Source of the DNA: Calditrichia bacterium
GTDB lineage: Bacteria > Calditrichota > Calditrichia > Calditrichales > Calditrichaceae
Length of the DNA: 12,632 bases
Assembly: GCA_027039465.1 (NCBI GenBank)
Contig: JALWEA010000231.1
Coordinates: 1 to 12,632, forward strand
Reading direction: 5' to 3'
The notes beneath the pieces are model-generated. The model had not been told where the DNA came from and ran no database searches. It worked only from the letters and a program-made list of their open reading frames with translations. Position numbers and translations under genes: made by a program. Shown piece by piece: positions 7,375 through 12,632 of the stretch; position 1 is the first letter of the stretch, and each line of letters opens with the position of its first letter.

Positions 7375-8388
7375 ATGAATGTTGATAAAAAAATTCTGAT
7401 TATCCGCTTAAGTTCCATCGGAGATATTTTATTAACAACACCGTTTATTCGTCAAACGCGCATTGCCTTTCCCAACAGCAGCATTGATTTTGTCATCAAA
7501 CAACGGTTTATTGATTTGGTTCGTTTTAATCCGCATATTAATCACATCTATTCCGTCAATGAGGAAGAGGGCATGGCCGGTTTGCGCGAAATTCGCAAAC
7601 GGATTGAAGATCAACATTACGATTATATTTTTGATTTGCACAACAACATCCGCAGCCGCATTTTAACCAAAGGATTGCCTAATCCCATCTTCCGCATGCG
7701 CAAGGATAAACTAAAACGGTTCCTTTTGGTTTACACGAAAATAAATTTGTACAAAAGACCGATTCCTATTCCAGAGCGCTACTTACGGGTGGGACGGGCA
7801 GCAGGAATCAAAGACGACGGCCATGGTTTGGAAATATTCTGGAAAAATCACATTGAAGAAGGCCTGTTCGATGTGGTGGATCGCCGTCTCCTGAAAAATC
7901 CGTTTGTTGCCATGGCGCCCGGAGCCGGTTTTAAAACCAAACGTTGGCCGATTGAGTATTTTGCCGAATTAATCCGTAAAATCAGAGCTCAAGCCAGTCT
8001 TCCCGTTGTATTGTTGGGCAGTAAGGAAGAAGCAGCGTATTTTAAGTCTCTGGAAGAGTTGCCGGGAGTTATTAATTTGGCCGGGGAATTAACCTTACTG
8101 GAAGCGGCCATAATGATCAGCAAAGCCAAATTTTTGGTTTCCAACGACAGCGGACTGATGCATCTTGCAACAGCGGTGAAGACACCGGTGCTGGCGATTT
8201 TCGGTTCAACTGTGGAGGAATTCGGTTTTTTCCCGTACCGCTCGCAGCATCAGGTGGTGCAGCGCAAAGGCCTGTGGTGCCGACCCTGTTCGCACATCGG
8301 CCGTAATCACTGCCCGCTCGGACACTTCAAGTGCATGAAAGATCTCAAACCCGAATTAGTCTTTAATCATCTGAAAAAATGGTTGTAA
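7375..8388 (+). CDS. Glycosyltransferase family 9, ADP-heptose:LPS heptosyltransferase-like
   Basis: This is a 337-aa GT-B fold enzyme of the WaaF/WaaC/RfaQ family, expected on the cytoplasmic face of the inner membrane and adding heptose to the LPS inner core. It shows the family N-terminus ILIIRLSSIGDILLTTP (residues 7-23), PGAGFKTKRWPIEYFAEL (182-199), and the donor-binding block SNDSGLMHLATAVKTP (256-271) followed by VLAIFGST. The C-terminus has the four-cysteine pattern (Cys302, Cys305, Cys313, Cys320) seen in WaaF-like members. The gap to waaA is a single nucleotide. The neighbouring Kdo transferase supports an LPS-core role. Whether it is heptosyltransferase I, II or another GT9 sugar transferase cannot be settled from sequence, so I give no symbol. 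Confidence 0.92.
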   Translation: MNVDKKILIIRLSSIGDILLTTPFIRQTRIAFPNSSIDFVIKQRFIDLVRFNPHINHIYSVNEEEGMAGLREIRKRIEDQHYDYIFDLHNNIRSRILTKGLPNPIFRMRKDKLKRFLLVYTKINLYKRPIPIPERYLRVGRAAGIKDDGHGLEIFWKNHIEEGLFDVVDRRLLKNPFVAMAPGAGFKTKRWPIEYFAELIRKIRAQASLPVVLLGSKEEAAYFKSLEELPGVINLAGELTLLEAAIMISKAKFLVSNDSGLMHLATAVKTPVLAIFGSTVEEFGFFPYRSQHQVVQRKGLWCRPCSHIGRNHCPLGHFKCMKDLKPELVFNHLKKWL

Positions 8389-8389
8389 A

Positions 8390-9667
8390 ATGACCGGATT
8401 AAAAAAGTTTTTGTATCGATATTTTATCTACCCGTTGATTTTGTTGACGGCTCATTTGGCGGCCTTATTTAATAAAACCATTCGCGAAGCGCTGAAAGGC
8501 CGGTATCAGTCGGTAAAAGAACTAAAGGCATTTCCAAAAACAGAAAAACCGGTGGTTTATTTTCATGCCGCTTCTTTGGGAGAATTTGAGCACATCCGTC
8601 CGCTCATTTATTATTTGGGACAAAGTCACCAGGTGGTGGTTACTTTTTTTTCGCCTTCGGGTTACAATCACGCCAAAAAACAATTTGAAGACGAGCGCCA
8701 TTTTTACCTGCCCTTTGATTTTTACGGTTTGTGGCTAAAGATTTTCAAAGCGCTGCAACCCGAAATGATGATTATTTCCAAACACGATATTTGGGCCAAT
8801 CAAATTATGGCCGCGGCGGAGTCTGGCGTTCCTTCTTATTTGGTCAATGCTTCTTTGTCTGCCAAATCGAGCCGCCTCAATCCGTTGTATCGTAGCTTTT
8901 ATCGACCGGTGTACCAAAAGCTCAGCGCAATATTTACCATCAGCGAAGAAGACCGACAACGGTTTGAAAAAAATTTTGACGTGCGAAATGTTAAGGTTGT
9001 GGGCGACACAAAATTCGACCAGGTAATTATTCGCAAAGAGCAGGCAAAAGACAAAACGCTTTTGCCCGGCCAATGGGTCAAAGATCAATTGGTCATTGCT
9101 TTGGGCAGTATTTGGCCCGAAGATTACCGGCCTCTTTCGGAGCCGCTGCAACGGTTAATGCAGGAGTTTGATTTTTTAAAGATTTTATTCGTGCCGCATC
9201 AACCGCACGAAGACTTTTTAAAACGCATCGAAAGCGACTTCGGAAAATTCGGGACGCAACGTTTTACCGAGCAAAAAACACTTTACGGTCAACGTTGCCT
9301 GATTGTAAATGTAGTTGGCATTTTGGCGGATTTGTACCAATATGCGGGCATTGCTTACGTGGGCGGAAGTTTTAAACAGGGCATTCACAATGTGATGGAA
9401 GCGGCGGTTTACGGCATTCCGGTTTTGTACGGGCCGATGCACGAAAATTCTTACGAAGCCACGCAGTTGATCAAAGAGAGGGCGGCCTATGTGGTGCGGC
9501 GGGAAACGGACGCCTATTCGATTTTGAAACGGTTAATCGAAGACGAAAATTTCCGTCGCCATTCCGGCCGCAAGGTACAGGATTTTGTCACCCGCCATAC
9601 CGGCGCCACCCAACGGATTTTGCGGGAATTGGGATTTGAGTTAGGCGAAAATTCTATTGTAAAGTAA
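8390..9667 (+). CDS. waaA: 3-deoxy-D-manno-octulosonic acid (Kdo) transferase
   Basis: WaaA (KdtA) transfers Kdo from CMP-Kdo to the lipid A precursor, starting the LPS core. This 425-aa, family-length protein has an N-terminal membrane anchor (about residues 8-27). It carries FHAASLGEFEHIRPLI with Glu65 in the position of the catalytic base, NASLSAKSSR (153-162), VVGDTKFDQ (203-211), GSIWPED (239-245), FVPHQPHED, and the CMP-binding region YVGGSFKQGIHNVMEAAVYG with Glu337, followed by PVLYGPMHEN. The ETELW motif of proteobacterial enzymes is replaced by SKHDIW (130-135), close to the KYEFW form of Bacteroidota. The gene follows the GT9 gene by one nucleotide, so the two LPS steps are coupled. 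No clear terminator follows. The number of Kdo residues added cannot be predicted. Confidence 0.96.
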   Translation: MTGLKKFLYRYFIYPLILLTAHLAALFNKTIREALKGRYQSVKELKAFPKTEKPVVYFHAASLGEFEHIRPLIYYLGQSHQVVVTFFSPSGYNHAKKQFEDERHFYLPFDFYGLWLKIFKALQPEMMIISKHDIWANQIMAAAESGVPSYLVNASLSAKSSRLNPLYRSFYRPVYQKLSAIFTISEEDRQRFEKNFDVRNVKVVGDTKFDQVIIRKEQAKDKTLLPGQWVKDQLVIALGSIWPEDYRPLSEPLQRLMQEFDFLKILFVPHQPHEDFLKRIESDFGKFGTQRFTEQKTLYGQRCLIVNVVGILADLYQYAGIAYVGGSFKQGIHNVMEAAVYGIPVLYGPMHENSYEATQLIKERAAYVVRRETDAYSILKRLIEDENFRRHSGRKVQDFVTRHTGATQRILRELGFELGENSIVK

Positions 9668-9705
9668 TGATAGACGATTATTGCGTAAGACTTATGACCA
9701 ACCAT

Positions 9706-9813
9706 TTAATTCCGATCCCGCCGAATAAGAAAAGCCTCCCTTTCTAAGTGGCGACGGGTTTCTTTCAGTAATTTTGCCTTTGACCTTGCGAGGGTATGGT
9801 TGAAGCATTCCGG
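9706..9813 (-). pseudogene. Possible gene relic or dispersed repeat on the minus strand
   Basis: The minus strand is open for 35 codons ending at TAA 9706-9708. It reads as a charged, helical-looking tail (SKAKLLKETRRHLEREAFLI) but has no start codon or ribosome site. The neighbouring minus frame (9692-9808) is also open from an ATG and contains NPSPLRKGGF, a type of string I associate with dispersed intergenic repeats that happen to be open. Either a decayed gene end or a repeat copy would fit; the evidence is weak. Confidence 0.2.
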
Positions 9814-9991
9814 TCAAAACAATGCAATTTTAAAAAATTCAATTGACGGACAGATTAGATAAATCGTTGCCCTGCTTATTGCTTTTATTGAGATTTTTTA
9901 TTAAATATTCAAAGTGATAGCATAGGGAATTCTCCAATATTTTTTTGTGTCAAATTAAATTTCGGATTCCCGGCGTTAATTTTAAATTATT

Positions 9992-10021
9992 TTGCTAAAT
10001 GTGGGGTTTAGGGAATATATC
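9992..10021 (+). promoter_or_regulatory. Candidate promoter for the receiver/TIR island
   Basis: TTGCTA (9992-9997) and TATATC (10016-10021) are 18 nt apart, placing a start near 10028 and leaving a leader of about 38 nt before ATG 10066. The short inverted pair CACA-TT-TGTG at 10021-10030 lies at that start and could be an operator, but it is short. The region is AT-rich, so this is tentative. Confidence 0.3.
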
Positions 10022-10065
10022 ACATTTGTGGCACGTAATAACAAGATTAAATAAGTGGATACATA

Positions 10066-10998
10066 ATGGTATATAGAATTCTATTGATTGATGATGATAA
10101 AGAAATGATCAAAAAATTATCTCATTTACTTTCGGGACATCGCATACATGTCGGCAACTTTAACGTAAGTATTGAGGTAGATTCGGTGTTAGTACGGGTA
10201 GAACCGGTCATTATAGAATCGAATAAATACTGGCGCTTCACGGATGATACTATTCGTGATTTAGAGATTGCATCAGCACGGCGCTATGATCTGGTTGTAG
10301 CGGATTATGGTTTGGTCGATGACGAAGCTAAGGATATTCTTTGGGGCAAGGATAGAAAAAGAACTCCAGGCCGCGAAGAAGCAAAGGGCAGGATATTAAC
10401 TCTAAAAGACTTAGCCGAACAATATGCGGAAACAATTAGCGATGGCTCTCCTAATATATTTCTTACTGCCAGTCAGGTCTATCTTCGTAGCTTTGCCAGC
10501 AAATTGGCCATTGATATTCTCGGACCGGTTAACCCTGACCGTGTAAATGCAACAAAAGCAGCTTTTCCTAATGCCAAAATTGACGCCTTTGATACTAGAA
10601 ACGAGCTGTACGGAGGAGATGCATTCTACTCCTTTTATAAGCAGAAGAGGGGGCGCGAGTTTTACCGACAATTGGTCGGTCATCACATGCTTTTGGTAGT
10701 TGAGAAATATATTTTGCGAACACTTATAACGCGTGCCGGCAGGATGCGCATCCGACGGTCCGTATTGAACATCGCGCTATTTGCCGGATCCGTAGCTGTT
10801 TTAGGCGCGGCAACAGGCTATTTAGCGCAAATAGGACAGAGCCTTCTGGCGCAAAAAGACTCATCAGGATGGTGGTTAATTTTCGCGGGACTTACTTTTT
10901 TGGGTTTAGGATCGCTAGCATTATCTATATACTTTGAATCATTTGCACGAAGGATAATTCGATGGATTGGTCCCGAAGAAGAATTTGATAAGACATGA
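10066..10998 (+). CDS. Membrane-anchored receiver-like (response-regulator-like) protein
   Basis: This 310-aa protein starts like a CheY-type receiver: YRILLIDDDKEMIKKL places three aspartates (9-11) after the first strand. YDLVVADYGL puts Asp80 where the phosphoacceptor would be, and NIFLTAS (130-136) has Thr134 in the position of the conserved Thr/Ser. The spacing is much longer than in a normal receiver. There is a beta-rich insert at about 31-58 and a charged insert at about 85-126, and the usual active-site Lys is not obvious. The C-terminus has two hydrophobic segments (about 233-258 and 268-290) flanked by arginines (RAGRMRIRR and ARRIIRW), so it is probably an inner-membrane hairpin with the receiver in the cytoplasm. 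No DNA-binding or enzymatic output domain and no partner histidine kinase are visible. A gap of 63 nt leads to the next gene. I infer a sensing or regulatory part of the island. Confidence 0.78.
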   Translation: MVYRILLIDDDKEMIKKLSHLLSGHRIHVGNFNVSIEVDSVLVRVEPVIIESNKYWRFTDDTIRDLEIASARRYDLVVADYGLVDDEAKDILWGKDRKRTPGREEAKGRILTLKDLAEQYAETISDGSPNIFLTASQVYLRSFASKLAIDILGPVNPDRVNATKAAFPNAKIDAFDTRNELYGGDAFYSFYKQKRGREFYRQLVGHHMLLVVEKYILRTLITRAGRMRIRRSVLNIALFAGSVAVLGAATGYLAQIGQSLLAQKDSSGWWLIFAGLTFLGLGSLALSIYFESFARRIIRWIGPEEEFDKT

Positions 10999-11061
10999 TC
11001 TCGCTGACGGATAAAAATGATCAAAAAGGTTGTAAGCTAAAAATTAAAACGAGGATAAACC

Positions 11062-11541
11062 ATGAAATGGAAAGAATGGCTAGAAAAATGGAGTATGACT
11101 TCATTAAAAATTAAAACGCCATTTCTTGAGGCGGATTGGCAGCCAAAGGATAAGGATAAGGACGCTGCATGGGAACTTTATATTGAATTACTTACCAGAA
11201 TCGCCACCCAACCATTGCCGAAAGAACATGGCGATGAAGCTACGGCTCTGGATAGTATTTATAAACTCTTTGGTATAACAAGAGAAATTATTAAAAAGCA
11301 TGGGCGTGAATGTATTGAATTTACTAAAATAGCGATTATTATTTTAAATCAAAAAATAAGACCTTTTACGGCAAAATGGCACAAAATAATGTTAGAAAAT
11401 GGCTTTGAGAATAAAATGGTAAGAGACCGATTTCGGAAGGAATTGAAAGAACTTCAAAGCGTTCTAAAAATATATACAAAAATGCTTTCCGATATGGCCG
11501 GAGTCGAAGATTTAACGGAATTGGAAGATATCAATGGCTAA
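11062..11541 (+). CDS. Conserved-looking 159-aa protein, unknown family
   Basis: I do not recognise this family. The protein is mainly alpha-helical in pattern and soluble, with no signal peptide or membrane segment. It begins with a Trp-rich helix (KWKEWLEKWSMTSLKI), then AAWELYIELLTRIATQPL (35-52), and a dense central stretch, GRECIEFTKIAIIILNQ (81-97), followed by RPFTAKWHK (100-108). The last part (about 120-146) is a charged, heptad-like helix that could be a coiled coil. The unusual RPFTAKWH string looks like a conserved core, but no catalytic set is visible. The start is well supported: GAGGA at 11051-11055 lies 6 nt before ATG 11062. The end overlaps the TIR gene by 8 nt, indicating translational coupling and perhaps a complex with it. 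It is AT-rich compared with the housekeeping genes. An adaptor, inhibitor or effector-associated protein is my inference. Confidence 0.82.
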   Translation: MKWKEWLEKWSMTSLKIKTPFLEADWQPKDKDKDAAWELYIELLTRIATQPLPKEHGDEATALDSIYKLFGITREIIKKHGRECIEFTKIAIIILNQKIRPFTAKWHKIMLENGFENKMVRDRFRKELKELQSVLKIYTKMLSDMAGVEDLTELEDING

Positions 11542-12154
11542 CAATAAACATAAAGTTTTTATTAGTTATCACCATAAAAATGATCAGGAATATAAAGAGG
11601 CTCTTTTATCCTTAAATAAATATTATGATTTATTTATTGATGCTTCTGTGGACACAGGTGATATTGATGATGACCTTCCTGATGAAACTATACGCCAAAA
11701 AATAAGAGATGAATATCTTAAGGATTCAACCGTAACCATAGTTTTAGTCGGACTTGAAACGAAATATAGAAAGCATGTTGATTGGGAAATATACTCCAGT
11801 ATGTATAATGGGAAAGTTAACAAGCAATCCGGAGTTTTGGTAATTAATCTTCCAGTTACAGGATGTACGTATTTCACTGCTGCGCACGGAGAAGAAGAAA
11901 AGAAGGTTGTTTATCCTTCAACAACGTCTTGGACTACCATTGATAATAGAGCGGAATACAACAGAAGATATCCGTATATGCCTGAGAGAATAATTGATAA
12001 TCTTTTAAATAAAGATGCCTTAATCTCAGTAACAAACTGGGACAATATCATTGATGATGTGAAAAAATTACGTCTTTTAATTGAGCTGACCTATCGTGAC
12101 AGATTTAAGTGCAAATATGATTTAAGCAGACCAATGAGAAGAAGAAATGCTTAA
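11534..12154 (+). CDS. TIR-like domain protein (PF08937/ThsB-type)
   Basis: This 206-aa protein has the layout of the TIR-like family formerly called DUF1863/MTH538, which includes ThsB of the Thoeris anti-phage system. HKVFISYHHKNDQEYKEAL (6-24) is the first strand and helix. It is followed by FIDASVDTGDIDDD (34-47), a helix with IRQKIRDEYLKDS, then TVTIVLVGLETKYRKHVDWE (66-85). Glu85 in HVDWEI matches the glutamate expected at the NAD-processing site of catalytic TIR domains. The C-terminal part (about 110-206) is rich in aromatic and basic residues and less recognisable. GGAAG at 11523-11527 lies 6 nt before the start, inside the preceding gene. No signal or membrane segment is seen, so it is cytoplasmic. 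By family, it could cleave NAD or make a cyclic ADP-ribose signal. No ThsA follows. Hand-counted GC over 11581-11820 is 76 of 240 (32%). Confidence 0.87.
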   Translation: MANNKHKVFISYHHKNDQEYKEALLSLNKYYDLFIDASVDTGDIDDDLPDETIRQKIRDEYLKDSTVTIVLVGLETKYRKHVDWEIYSSMYNGKVNKQSGVLVINLPVTGCTYFTAAHGEEEKKVVYPSTTSWTTIDNRAEYNRRYPYMPERIIDNLLNKDALISVTNWDNIIDDVKKLRLLIELTYRDRFKCKYDLSRPMRRRNA

Positions 12155-12191
12155 AAATAAAGTTAATAAGTCCCTTTACCTGAACGCAAAC

Positions 12192-12211
12192 CCGCTAACG
12201 TACCATAGCGG
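12192..12211. repeat. Short inverted repeat 37 nt after the TIR gene
   Basis: CCGCTA (12192-12197) and TAGCGG (12206-12211) form a 6-bp stem with the loop ACGTACCA. No T run follows on either strand, so it is not a good intrinsic terminator. It is a GC-rich patch in an AT-rich stretch and might be an RNA 3' structure or part of a dispersed element. Confidence 0.4.
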
Positions 12212-12450
12212 TAGATGAGCTTTAAGTTGCATATTTTAAAGAAGACTTTTTTAGGAATGAATGCGCAAATTTAATTAATCGCTTTTTATGTACCTTACGC
12301 GTATCCGACCAAAATTAACTTTACGATGGTTTGAAGGCGGATAAAGATTAATAAGGCACAGGATGAACATTCTACTTTTTGAATGATGAAAGAAATCGGT
12401 AACTATGGAATGAAAAATAAATAAATGAGAAGCGAGTTTTGTGTTGATAA

Positions 12451-12632
12451 ATTCCAAACGTTTTTATTATATTCCTTTCAAAAATTAAAATAAAAAATAA
12501 TCTCCGTTTGGGAGATTGTGCATTACAAAGAAAAGATACTTTGGCCAATTGGATTGATGATGCGTTTAATTTAAGATTTTCTCGGAAACATTTAATTAAT
12601 AATCCAAGAGAAAGATTTATTTATAATAGATC
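12451..12632 (+). pseudogene. Open frame at the right edge, partial or decayed gene
   Basis: After TAA at 12448-12450 the + strand stays open for 60 codons to the window end. From about 12500 it reads like real protein (LRLGDCALQRKDTLANWIDD, then NLRFSRKHLINNPRERF). No ATG or ribosome site lies in the frame. In another frame, a 22-codon ORF from ATG 12425 ends at about 12493 just before this stretch, so a frameshift between the two would make one longer reading frame. A remnant of a gene, or chance, are both possible. The terminator-like hairpin inside it argues against an intact gene. The family is not recognised. Confidence 0.25.
12484..12517 (-). terminator. Probable intrinsic terminator for a minus-strand gene beyond the right edge
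   Basis: AATCTCC (12499-12505) and GGAGATT (12511-12517) form a 7-bp stem with a 5-nt loop. Read on the minus strand, the stem is followed at once by ATTTTTTATTTTAATTT, a typical T-rich tail. On the + strand there is no T run after it. It would end a transcript arriving from the right, implying a convergent gene outside the window. Confidence 0.42.

Larger units (their letters stand above)
9668..10065. other. 398-nt intergenic region, no convincing gene
   Basis: The left third (to about 9820) is mixed in composition and holds two short open minus-strand frames, described separately. The right two thirds are AT-rich and contain a candidate promoter for the downstream island. I found no clean terminator for waaA, no tRNA-like fold and no tandem repeat. 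Confidence 0.6.
12155..12632. other. 478-nt AT-rich region with no convincing complete gene
   Basis: After the TIR gene the sequence becomes AT-rich, with many stops in all frames until about 12450. Short open frames here, including a 60-codon minus-strand one at 12275-12457, lack ribosome sites and look spurious. Contents I can support are a short hairpin at 12192-12211, a probable minus-strand terminator near 12490-12517, and an open frame running to the right edge. No direct repeat flanking the island was found by eye. Confidence 0.55.

Noticed and set aside
8735..9151. 138-codon minus-strand open frame
   Set aside because: It lies wholly inside waaA, whose + strand frame carries all family motifs; it is an antisense shadow.
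9721..9775. Terminator for waaA formed by AAGAAA and TTTCTT
   Set aside because: The arms are only about 6 bp, A:T only, with a very long loop and no T run after them.
10021..10030. CRP-like operator from CACA-TT-TGTG
   Set aside because: The arms are only 4 nt and in the reverse arrangement to the TGTGA-N6-TCACA consensus.
10066..12154. Complete Thoeris system
   Set aside because: Only the ThsB-type protein is recognisable; neither neighbour shows SIR2 or SLOG features of ThsA.
12186..12211. Integron attC site behind the TIR gene
   Set aside because: The GCTAAC string does not meet the RYYYAAC core and no matching GTTRRRY partner was found at a suitable distance.
12275..12457. 60-codon minus-strand open frame
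   Set aside because: It has no ribosome site, its composition reads like AT-rich non-coding DNA, and no motif is visible.
1..12632. CRISPR array, tRNA or rRNA genes
   Set aside because: No regularly spaced repeats, no cloverleaf-like segment with a CCA end, and no rRNA-like conserved blocks were seen on either strand.

Overview
The window is a bacterial chromosome segment in which every convincing gene lies on the + strand. It comes from a diderm (Gram-negative-type) organism: it encodes a lipoprotein, an outer-membrane barrel protein and two lipopolysaccharide enzymes (WaaA and a family-9 glycosyltransferase). Several details point to the FCB superphylum (Bacteroidota/Chlorobiota/Calditrichota), including an internal GlyA segment of the Bacteroidota/Chlorobiota kind, a KHDIW motif in WaaA where proteobacterial enzymes have ETELW, and the C-terminal cap of the TPR protein. 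A Calditrichota-like member is my best guess. This is inference from sequence character, not a database result.

Layout. (1) 17-5514 is a tightly packed run: a secreted lipoprotein, a beta-barrel outer-membrane protein, an exported TPR protein, then rpiB and glyA. Junctions are 0-22 nt or overlap, and the run closes with a clear intrinsic terminator (5533-5561). (2) 5569-9667 holds tatC, a long-chain polyprenyl diphosphate synthase, a GT9 heptosyltransferase-like enzyme and waaA. The last three are almost contiguous (gaps of 3 and 1 nt) and form an envelope-building unit covering lipid carrier or quinone side chain, LPS core and Kdo transfer. (3) 9668-10065 is a 398-nt spacer without a convincing gene. 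It contains a possible minus-strand relic or dispersed repeat and a candidate promoter. (4) 10066-12154 is a compact accessory island: a membrane-anchored receiver-like protein, a 159-aa protein of unknown family, and a TIR-like (PF08937/ThsB-type) protein overlapping it by 8 nt. The last two genes are clearly more AT-rich than the housekeeping genes. (5) 12155-12632 is AT-rich and mostly non-coding, with a short hairpin, a probable minus-strand terminator and an open frame running off the right edge.

The housekeeping part is ordinary. The striking part is 10066-12154. Its layout (a sensor or receiver with two C-terminal membrane helices, a small adaptor-like protein, and a TIR-family effector candidate) suggests a defence or conflict system related in its effector to Thoeris. 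There is no recognisable ThsA, and it has partners I cannot assign. The genes and motifs are read directly from the sequence; the function of the island is inference.
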